Below, piece by piece: positions 45,501 through 57,500 of a stretch of 64,000 nucleotides of DNA. The DNA is from Manduca sexta (Eukaryota > Arthropoda > Insecta > Lepidoptera > Sphingidae). Position numbers and translations under genes: made by a program. The DNA lies in contig NC_051124.1 of assembly GCF_014839805.1 (NCBI RefSeq), positions 2,542,001 to 2,606,000 of the forward strand. Reading direction: 5' to 3'. The notes beneath the pieces were generated by a model, which was not told the origin of the DNA, did not search any database, and saw only the letters and a list, made by a program, of their open reading frames with translations. Each line of letters opens with the position of its first letter. Position 1 is the first letter of the stretch.

Positions 45501-48500
45501 ACTGAAGGGAATTGTTTTAGGAAAAGTATAGTAATCAACAGTAAATATTACGTATCGAAGTATAGAAAGAGAATCGGAAAGTTAGACGTAATATCACATG
45601 ATAGACAGAAAGGATCTGAAAAGCCAAAGCTAACATTATAATCTATTTCTAAGTCGAATATGTCATACTCACTGAAAAGTATTAGATCCCTATCTTTATA
45701 TAGAAGTGATGATATTAACCGCCGAGTACGTAATTAGTAACTATTAGAACCAGATACTGCACATTTCGCTAAAATGGGATGAAGGTTAGCAGTCAAACGA
45801 CTTCAGAAATTACAATATCACGTAATACTATTATAAAAAATATACGAAAAAATATTTAAATAAATATTTTGAAATACTAAGTTTGATACTTATTTGAAAT
45901 TATATTCAGATTTCATGACATTCACTTTTATATTTCCTTTTACATTTACTTGTATTGTAGTATTTTGATATAATAATCATATTCTTGTTTAAAATCAATG
46001 ATGAAACAAACTGTTTTCTACTTTAATCTACACTGCATCGATATGTAATTTCTGTTTGGTGGCCAAACATAGTTTACGAAACTAAAATGGTTTTAATGTA
46101 ATATGAAATATCAAACAAACAACATCCACGCAGTGGCAACACATGCGATGATAACGCGGGCAACACCGAGCCGTGCTCTCGCATGCAAAGGTGCGTAACT
46201 TAAAATAAAACAAAAATTAAAAAAACATAATTTATTATCTATCACAATAATAATCTATGTCGGTACATGAGCCTTTACCTTTGGATAAGAAACACTACAC
46301 CCTCTATATTAAGTACTATAGTTAAGAAGGAGATTCCTCTATTCAGCCCCACCTTGAGGCGTGGAGCGTTGCTTTACAATAATCCACTTAAACAAGTTAA
46401 ATGTATACATAATATCAATACAATTTAATTAGGAACTCAGAGGGGCGTTCGAACCAAATCTCAATGCGATCACAATGTACAGATCATTTGCACAATAGAA
46501 CAATTATTACATTCAACTAATTAATAAATATTCTTATTTCGGTGACGTTTTACAGACGTACCTGCAAAGAGACGGCTCCTTTTTTTAACGTTCTTTCACA
46601 ACGGGAGCTTGAACCAGCACCAATCCGGCCTTACCACCGTTAGTGACCATGTATACACTCTGTACCCAGTATTAGACCATTGAGGAAAATAAAATAAACC
46701 AATGTGCACTACACAAAGCTAATATATGCCGCGAAGAAATTGACTCGTACACATAATACTACAATTTATAGAAGCCATTTGTCATTCTTGTGTTGCCAGA
46801 TAAATTGCAAAGGTCATTTTCAAACCTACCAATTTAGTAAATTTTTTTTGCTGGCAATACTGTAGTGTAACAAATTTCCTCTATAACCAACACCTTTCCT
46901 TGTGACCATAATGATATTTAACATGCAATGTCAATTTATTAAAGTTTATGCTAGAATTAAATTAACCCACTTATGCTATGTTAATACAGAAATTTTACGA
47001 CTATAATTGTTCTAAATTATTTTAATACATATGCTTTAAACCGATATCTACTTTCAACCATAACCGACTGGTATAAATCACATAGAAATTTTCTAAACCT
47101 ACATACGTCGCCAATAACGGCCAATGTAGTTTTGGTGTCATTATGTCTCACTAAGCGATATTTTAATTTCATTGGCTAGTGAATATATTAGTATAGACAA
47201 TCAGTAACTTAAACATCGCCCCTTAAATAAATTTATCAACCAAGGCATTGTCTCACACACTAGTCAATTCCTCGCACATACTACATATAATATTACGACA
47301 TAATATTCTAACATCGATAAACCACGCTGTCACGTGAAGCGCACTAATAAATAACACAAACAAGCAAGTATCACTTATATTGGGTTAATGGAATCTAATT
47401 GCGCATTGTAGGCGTAAAGGCATCGCTTCTATGCTGACCACCCGTTGACGATCGTGCTCGCTTTAGTGTTGCCATTGCTCATTTTCTACCATACAAATTT
47501 CTGCCAATGTTTATTATAAAAATCATATAATTAGGGCAGTGTTAATTTTTATTTATAACATTAAAAACTTTGCATACTTTAAAATAAACAGTAAATTCTC
47601 TTTTTCTTATTGATATTACTTCAATTGATGCTTTGTAAATACAGAACATCTTTCTTTGAGGTTGATTAACGAGTCAACACCGACACAGAGCATCGTCGAC
47701 GGGTACTGTCATTGTGACTTACACCTTCAGTGAATAATCTAACACTTTATCGAATAGGTAAATTAGCCCATGTCGTTGCCTCGCCTTTACAGTACTTCGA
47801 TAAAATTAAGTACGAAAATAAGTACTTCAACACGTTATATTCCTATGAAACGTAATGTGCACACAAAGATAAAATTGGAGTGTCGTAAAAACGTGATAAA
47901 GGTACAGTAAAGTGCGTCAAAAACTTAGGCAGTGACACAAGACAATTTCAATATAACATTTAGATAAATAAAATTAAGAAAAAAAAATATAAATTCGAAA
48001 ATAATAGGAATGATCGTTATCTATACATATCTAGACACAAAGATTTCTAATCATGCACATTATATTATAAAAATTAGATTTTATCGTATAAAGGGTGTGC
48101 CATATACCATTTACGGTTAGATACCGACCCCTCGTGTTTCGCAATATATAGCCGTGATTCGATTAGTTGACATATTGCCATATATATTCGTTGAATAAAT
48201 GCTTTAAGTGTAAATAGAACCGTATCCCCGGCTTTTTTGTGACTTTCTGCAAACTAATCCCGATAAGCGTAATACGCATAATCGCCCAAAAGCCGTCGGC
48301 TACACGCGCCTGAATACCATCTTAATTTCATTTCTAAATTCTATCAGATTATTTTAATCGACATGGTGCAACACTAAAGAGCAATTTAAATAATTTTAAA
48401 ATACTTTGCTGATAAATCAATTTTTAAAGAATCTCACGTCATTGTAACTATCCATCGATACTTACAACGCCATCTGTCGGTTAATCTAAGTGCTAGATTA

Positions 48501-51500
48501 AACCCGCCACCGAGAGCCAATGCGTGCTTTATGGACGATCCTTCGAACTACGGAATAGTATCGCAACTGAACGTTTGTAAAACGCCAGTTGTACGAGGGC
48601 TTAGTTACGCTAAGTCACAAAATAACGAACGTTTAAGTAGTGAGGCCACACAGCGCTTTAGAATACTGATTTTATACTTCGCCTTACGATCAATGAAACT
48701 CGAATAACTTGACTAATGGATAAATAATTTATATGGAATACTTTTCGAATGATTCACAAAAGCTGTAAGCCTAACCACTTATGTACAATACAGATGCGTT
48801 AGTGATGAACTTGCGACGAGAATGGACGAGACACGAGTTCGCAAACACTCGAGAACCGAGCGACAATATGTTGAAACGAAATGCCAAATGTGATTGCACT
48901 ATAGCCGTCAAGCGAAAATGCACGAGTGCATATGCAAAAAAAAAAAATTTGCAACAGCTGCGAATATTTTTCTCCGTTCTCGAATGTGTGTATTTAATTA
49001 TGTTGTTATATCGTGCGTCCATTAACGTGTACGTTCAAGTTCACGCAAGAAGCGTGTCAAAGTTATATTGTCTGTAGGGCTGCCGGGTGCCGTTTCTTAC
49101 TCGTGTGAGTGAGGTCTCGGCCACGCCCATCTCCTTGCCGCGGAGCATCTGATTGGCCAGTTTCTGTTTGTTCACCGGCGAACCTGAAAACATGCATATT
49201 CGTCCGCACTGTCCACTTCCACCTTACTGTTACTGTACACTACAACTATAGTGTTTTAGCAACATCATTACTTTCACGATCTTCACACATCGCTTGACAT
49301 GTGTCAGATTTGACATCTGTCAAAATGACATGACAAACCGTTATTCTGATTATTTGAAAGATAAAAGGCATTGAGTAAATATAGATATCATTCGATAATT
49401 GATAAACACAGCAACATAAATATAGAGAAGCGGTGAAGTCATGCTGGCGATGTAAACAAGTGGTCACTTTTACCTGTTGTCGATACAAAAGCGTTCGCAC
49501 CTGTTGTTAGTAACGCACTAGTGATACCTACCGCATTATCGATGTGAAACGACAAATATATAGACTGACATATCTACATTGTTTAATACGTAAAAGAGTC
49601 GAAGATACCTTTGGAGAACATAGATATTATTTTTATAGATACCAGTTAGAGGGTCTTATGTGATCACCACTGCCATGAAAACGATATTCTATATATCAAA
49701 TATATGCTAAATAGGCCCATAATGTCACATTATATGGGTCACTGAATCAGTTTGGATGGCCGTTCAAACCATTGTAGCAAGCATAACTGAACTTCGAGTA
49801 TTTCCAAAAATTATACTCGACATGATATCGAACACTTCACATTATTTTGAGTCATCAAAACAAAGTTAAAAAAAATCATTTAAATCAATACATTCATCAT
49901 CATGCCATTTAAAACATCGTTCATTAGTAACCCTCGAGATGATTAAACTGATTCATGTAAGTTGTGTTTCAAAAAGGTCCAATATACAAGCAAGAACTCA
50001 AAAAAATATGCAAATAAAAAAATAAAACAAGAGACACTGCATGCATTGAAGTAGTCATTTGCTAAAACTAAGTGTATGACAGATATTGTGTATGTGTGTT
50101 TGATGAAAAAATAATTTGTGATGAGAACACTTAATTTACATATTACTGGGTTGATTTCAAAGTTTTGGAAGATCGAAATAATGATTGAACTTACGCAAGA
50201 TATCGAAGGATAATCCCATACTTTCTCTAGTCACTCGTTAGTTGAAGTATATACATAGCTTAAATCCATTAAATTTTACATGAAGCCTATTTTTTAACCG
50301 AGCGACGTATTCAAAATATTCGCACGATTCACTATCAACCCTCAGTGCAATAACCCAGATACCCGCCACCAAAAAATGAACAAACCAGCAACAAATACCA
50401 CATTTCGAATTAGTGTTCTGATCGCAAAGCTGTGATGTGTGGTGTTTAAAATAAAATCCGACACGTAACTTGACATATGTCTACCACAACAACAAAATAC
50501 ATATTATATTATAGTATAGTGAAATAACATTAAAATCTACATTAATTATAATACATATTATAAAATATAAAATGACATTAAAATATAGTGGTGAAAGGAT
50601 TCTAAACTGATTTTGTAGTTTATCCCTCGAATACTGTAGAGCGGGGGTAAGTTATATAATTAACGTTCTGTCCTTATAATAAGATCTTTTTTAGTGCAAA
50701 CTTCAAAAGATGGAAAGAACTATTTCTTAATGGTAAATGATATCAACTACGAACATCGGCAATACCAGGTCGATATTTTTACCGCCACCTTAAATGAAAC
50801 GCTAGCATCTCTTATTATTGGTCATATACCTACTAGCTCAATATATTATTACCAAGTCGTGTACCTACTATCCATTTATTCACCTATTATAATAAACGAC
50901 TCTTTTCAACGAGCGATTTCTATATCAATTTCCGAACCGATACTGAAAGTATACCAATCAAAATAGTTCCATTTATAACCATTCAAAAATCATTCTGATT
51001 GGTTAATTTTGTCGATGGATCGAATTAAGCAATCTGTCGTTTATGGAAAATGGCGGATAGTGTTGTGTCAAGTTGCGCGTCGGTTATCGTCCGCTCACTT
51101 ACCGATATAGCTGAGCATGACGGGCAGGAAGATGAGTCCGTGCGCCGCGCCGAACAGCACGATGCCGAGGTACATACGGAAGTAGAAAACCTGCGCACAA
51201 TGTCACTATTTTTTCAATATATATCGATAGTCAACGTGTCAATACTCTGCGGCTGAATTATTATAGTTATGTTTTCTGATTTAAATTATCGATAGTGCAG
51301 GACAAATTAATCGATAAATTTGTTTTAAAAGACCTCAAACCGATTTTAATGAATGTAATATGTATAAATATAAAAATTATTACATATTCAAAATCCAATT
51401 AATATTGTATAGTACTGATAACCGTTTAGCATAGGGATTCACCAGCCTGATTGTGTTAATTGGGAAGGGGTAAACACCTCTCGTCAATCGACATTTTATC

Positions 51501-54500
51501 TATACCCCACTCGGCTTACCATCAAATGCAGTGGAGTGGTTTGTTATGCCTGTATGATACAATAGTTATTCTCACGCTGAATATCTGGCTCTTGGCGGTG
51601 CCGAGCACGATGATGCCGCCGAACTTGGTGAGCGTGATGCCGGACAGCACGGACGAGCCCATGCGCGTGAGCGACTCGGCGGCGCGCTCGAGGCGGCCCG
51701 CGCCGCGCGACACGCTGAAGCTGTGCACCAGGTGCGAGCAGAACTCCACCGCGATGCCCACCGCCATCACCTGCCACGCGCACGCACACTACACTATCCG
51801 CCTCATTCATATCTAGTCATTGTCTTACCTTGTTCTTGCAATTATTGAACGAACTTTAAAAAAACCTTTCTCGCCTAAGCAACAATCAAATACAAGTTTT
51901 TTCACAGATACTAAAAAAAGTTTAACCATTTATATACAAAAAAATAATCACCTGTAAAAAGCCGCGATAGGCGAGAATTGTTGTATGACATAACCGAAAA
52001 ATTCAATAAAATATTATAATTTAAAAAAAAATCTTGCATATAACTAATTCATATGAAAAATAACTCACCAAGTTGACAAGTGACACGGCGTTGAGGCTGA
52101 TTCCCCACCAGTACATGAGACCGCCGAGGTTCACCACTATCATCGTGATTGTGACCACTACAACCTATGAAAAAAAAACATTTTATAAGTTACTGTAAAT
52201 AATAAAGTTTATGAATGGTTTCACTATAAATATAAGTTCATTTCATCCACGAAGACGCACCCCATCACCTATTGAACGAGGTCGCGGGGTTTTGCGGGGC
52301 GAAGGAACCGAGCCGAGCCTCAGCCTCAACACTATCTATCATAGTGTGCAACTGCACTCATACTGCTCACGTACACTTTAAACGATTACATAAAGTAGTA
52401 GGGCAGGTCTTCGTGGATGAAATGATTTATAAACCTATATTCGAAAACAATTACAATTTTTTTTATAACATATAAGTAGCTAAAAAATACTCATACTAGG
52501 TGGTTAAATATTAACACTCTATAAAACAAAACAGCGTTTCAACACAATTAAATACCAAAAACATACTCACCAAAGCCGAGAACAAATCGAAGCCCATCAA
52601 TATGAAAGTGACGATGAATATCGACAGCACAGAGATACCCATCGACTTGAGAGTATCAGGCCACATGGTCAGGTACTGTTCGTAGAACACGTAGAACACA
52701 GAGTACGGGAACACGCTGACGGTGGTGTTGTATCCGCCCTCGTTGAGATTCCTGTTGAGGGTCTCGGTGAGGTTGGCGGCGACCGCGCGGGCTCCTCGCA
52801 GGGCGGAGTAGTAGTCCTGGCTGGTCTTCAGCACGCTGTGATAGCCCTGGGAGTGCAACACAGTTATATAGAAGCAGAAAATTAGATATCAAAATAAAAT
52901 AACGGTAACTAAAGTGTTACTATAAAAAAAAATGTTTTTTATTGAATTTTCTTGCAGTAAGTTATATTTTTTAAATATTATTACCGCAAACGCCAAATAA
53001 ACCTTATCTTCCCAAAGTCTCAACATTCTATTTAATTATCCACCATCCGAAACGTTTGTGAAAAAACACGAATAACTTTGATGATCAGAAGCAGAGGTAT
53101 GTTGCAGTACCTGGTAGTAGGTGGCACCGACGGTGGCGGCGGTGGCGTTGTATCGGCGATAGTTGACGGCGTGCGCATACGCAGCGTGGCCGCCCTTCAC
53201 GCAGCCGCTGAAGGCCGACGGGTTGTCCTGCAGGAAGTACGGCACGTAGTGCGAGAAGTCTGACGGGCCGGGCCGCTGGTCCAACCCCGTCAGCGAGATG
53301 TTGCAGTGCATGCAGCCGCCTGGAGGGAAATGTATTTGTTAAACAAATTAATAAGATTATCTAATGGTAACTTACACCCATTTTCTATAAACAATTTCAA
53401 CCAGATTTTTCAATGTGTGACAAAAAAGGACAATCTTAACAAGTTTTTTTATTAACATATCTACAAATGGATTATAATTTGAATCTATTGAAAACAGTAG
53501 TATATTACCAAGTTATAAGTAACGACAGATAGAGTAATCATATTTTTCATGTTCCGCAAAACATTGTAAATGAATGGACAACTATATGTATAATATTTAT
53601 ACATAGTAACAGAAGTACATTATAGTGTCACACAACAGATCAACAGCCATTTTTAATAAACGATCCCAATCGCTCTTTCCCGATCGATTATGTAAATAGG
53701 CCAATTAGAATAAAGTATTATTGACTATTATTGCTTGTAAATTACTTTTTATAATTGGTTTATTTTCGGTATTAAATCGAATATTAAGATTAGAATCGTT
53801 TATCAAAATTGGCCATTAATCAATTAGTGAGTATTAAAGCTGGCTACCGGTATAAACATTGCACTCACCGCGACTGCCGATATCGCTGGGACAGAAGCTG
53901 CTGTTGGTGGGGAAATAGTTGCAGCAGGACGGGATAGAAGCCCAGTCGAAGAAGTCATCGAGCCATGAGTTCGGCGGCTGCGCTATGTATGTTTCGTTTG
54001 GTAGTCGGTAAGCTGGAACAAACAGAATATTACTTAGGAAGGGTGCACGGTGTGTCGTCAAACAATAATACAAGCCCTGTATATACTGTCCCACTGGTGG
54101 CCACAATCCTTTTCTACAACAGGGCCCTTATTCTGTATGATAGTGTAAACGCGTAACGCGGCCGTGTCATGTTATCTTCGAGAAATGTGCGTGGAATGGT
54201 ATTCTGTAAGCCAAATTTCTATAGTCCTAAACATGACGCGTTGTGTTCCGTGCTTGTTACACACTGTCAAAATAACGTGCGGGATAGAGAATAAGGAGGA
54301 TTGGGGCTTCGTAAATTACCTACATTAATATACATGCAAAATTTGCCACATAACCGCACCCATCACCTAATCATAGGAGAGATATAAGCTCAGCGAAGTC
54401 AGAGCGCCTAGCTCGAAGGAAATAACTTAACGCTTTTATCAGATACGAACGCGAATAAATGTTAATCGCATACTGAAGCAGATGTTACAAAGATTGAAGG

Positions 54501-57500
54501 AATTTGAAATTCAAGATAAACAAATGTAATTTTTTAGTATAACAGCTGGGTTTTTTTGGATTTGAAGTTATCAAAAGTGGTATATTGTCTTACGACATCT
54601 GTCAATCAGTATTAATTAATTTAAGGCAAAATATACATTAGAATAGCAAATATAAATACTAACCAGCATACAGCTGATTGGCGACACTGTCCGGCCTACA
54701 GAATCTAGTTCCACAGACCATGTTCTGCGTCCCTCGGTCGGAATAGTCAAGCCCCTCGGTGATGACGAAGTACACCGGCGGCCCGATGTTCAGGTACCGC
54801 GTCAGGTGCTGGAAGTACTTCAACTGGAAGCTGTCCTGCGGCATCGACAGCTCCTGATCAAGACCGATGTCTATGTGCGGAGCCACCTGCAAAGGAAAAT
54901 GTTAATTTGAATAGAAAATAAGTGGAAGGTTTTTTTAATCACTAGATATGAATTGATTTTTTTTGTAAAGTAAAGTGGGTTCAGAAAAAAATATTTTAGG
55001 TTAGATTTTCAAAACCTATAGATTTAAAGACACGGCAATTTATTTCATAAATGTCAAAGTGGACGAAATTGCTTTTTTATACACTTGCAATATGTGCATC
55101 TATATTTGTAATTTGTGTCTTAACCTGCATGATATTCTTCCTGTTCATATTTACATCGGTACCGTCTCAGACCCAAATGATCAATTTATCCTTTAAATAT
55201 ACTCACAGCGACAGAAGAGCACAGCCAAGCGAAGAATATGATCATGACGGAAGCGCGGACCTCTCGCTTCATCAGGAACGGCACGTAGAAGTGTTTGAAC
55301 AGGTTGTACAGCGTGCCGTCGTACCCTTCTACCACCTCCGATTTAGTGCCTTGCACGCAGCAGAAAATGTCAAATCTGTTGGAATAATAGTTATGTACAG
55401 TCCTGGATTTGTAAATAGGCGGTTTAGCCTGCAGTCTATGGGCTGCAGCCTTTTAGGGGCGGCAGATTTCAGAGGACGCTCACTAGATTTAATTAATCAT
55501 TCGTTTATTTAACTTTAGTGTCTTCTATAATAAAAACAAATGGAAAATTATTAAGTATTTTAGAAACCTACATACATGGGGCGGCGGAAATAAAGTGGCC
55601 TACACTCATAAAAATGTAAATATGGCACTGGTTATGAAGTATTCCATATATCAGCTGCTAATGTTAAGCTGGATTTAGACTAGCAAGATGACTTGCAGAA
55701 ATCGACTTGGGCAAGCAACTTTAACGATGTAAACAATCACGGCAAGTGGTAGTGTGGTGTGTGGTGTGGCGGTACCTGTTGGCGTTCTGGCGGTGCGTGT
55801 CGACGGCGAGCAGCGCCACGAAGCAGGTGACCTGCAGCAGGAAGGCCACGAGCAGCGCCACGGCGGCGTACAGCGCGAAGGCGCGCACGGCCGGCATGTC
55901 CGACAGCGCGCCCAGGAAGAAGCACACCACCTCCGACACCGACGTCAGGAACATCGACGGACCCACCTGGCCCAGCCTGCCACAACAACGGTCAATCATC
56001 TCCGCTCTGTGTTACTAACAAGCCACTTCCTCAAATTTAGTATAATTATTCTATATTTTTTTTTTTTTCACAAATATAAATTATCATTATCGCTTTAATT
56101 CATTTCGATCTCACCATGTTCAATATAAAACACAATCTAAACATGTTTCTTTTCTCAAATAAAACTTTGTAACTCACTCTGTCCGAAAAGCTAAACCATA
56201 CCTACTTTGCTGTCACAAAAAAAAGGTTAAAATTGAGGACCAATATTACCATATAATTATACAACTTACATTAAAATTAAACTACTTTTCGGATTTTAAC
56301 CCAGGTTTTTTATATTGTTATTGCGATAAAATCCGAAAAGTAATTTAATTTTAATGTCTAACATTCGCGTAAACATAAGAAATCATTATATGGACTTACG
56401 TCCTTCCAATATGCTCAGCGACAGACTCGTTGGGCCGCCTGGCGTCTCTCTGATTAGTCTGCACCAGAATGAAGATATTATCGACTCCGACGGCGAGCAC
56501 CAGGAACGGGATAACCTCGACGATGATCAACGTGGCCGGCACGCCGACGAAACCGAACACGCCGATCGAACACACCACAGATGCCAACACGATAAGGACG
56601 CCTTTGGAAAAAAAAAGTTAAGTTACATAAACTAAACATATCGAAATGTAAAAATCCTTTAAATCATTTTATTTCTATAACCCGATTGAACACACCACAG
56701 ATGCCAACACGATAAGGAGGACTTTAAAAAAAAAATTTGTCAAATAATTTAGCTAATTAAACATATCGGAACATAAAAATCTTTTAAGTAGTTTTATTGC
56801 AATTACCTAATCTTCAGTAAAATTACAAAAAAATAAATAACATATTTAAATGCAGTGTCGATAAAATAACATAAATAATCGATAGAGTTACACAACACGT
56901 AATTACACCAGAACATACACTGTATGTAGGGAAACTAGCACACAAAACTTCGTCAAAATTATATTGAAATATCGATAAATCAAATGAATATAACAACTTT
57001 TTAAATATCGATAAACTCACCTCCAAGACCGAGTGTGATTTTACTGTCGATAAGCAACCTCGAGAATCCAGTAAAACGTCCGAGCGAGATGGCGATATAC
57101 GCGAACATGATGAAGTAAGAGACGAGGATAGTCGATATGTCCGAGTACGATTCGCGTTCAAGCTCGTCTTCGATGGATCGCTCTGAAGTGTAAGCGATGT
57201 CCATGTAGGGAGGCATTTGCGTCTCCGTGTAGTTCTTCATGAATTGTATGAACTCCTTCTCCCATTCCAGTGCTGGTGCCAGCTAGAATAAAAAAAAAAC
57301 ATTTCAGTTAGTTCTGTATCTTTGCTTGCTTGTTTTTTTTTTCAATTAACCGGGATTTTTTGCAATGCTTATTGAACCAACTTTTTTTACCACTGTTACA
57401 AAGCCGACAGCGATGCAATATATGTGTCTTCGAGGTCGCTAATCATTACCATCATGTCGAATGTAGGTGGTTCGTAAAATGTAATGTTGTGTTACCTGTT

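Larger units (their letters stand above)
42503..46584 (-). other. Putative last NPC1 intron or intergenic DNA
   Basis: Contains a hAT-type MITE (42651-42871) and a palindromic MITE (about 44905-45062). Minus-strand AATAAA at 46231-46236 could serve the proximal 3' end. No other coding signal seen. Confidence 0.5.

Noticed and set aside
48771..49077. Paired ORFs of 83 and 98 codons on opposite strands
   Set aside because: No domains; they overlap a region read as NPC1 intron.
55737..56098. Long Arg/His/Ala-rich ORFs on both strands
   Set aside because: Shadows of the GC-rich NPC1 exon 55776-55976; the correct frame matches the sterol-sensing domain.
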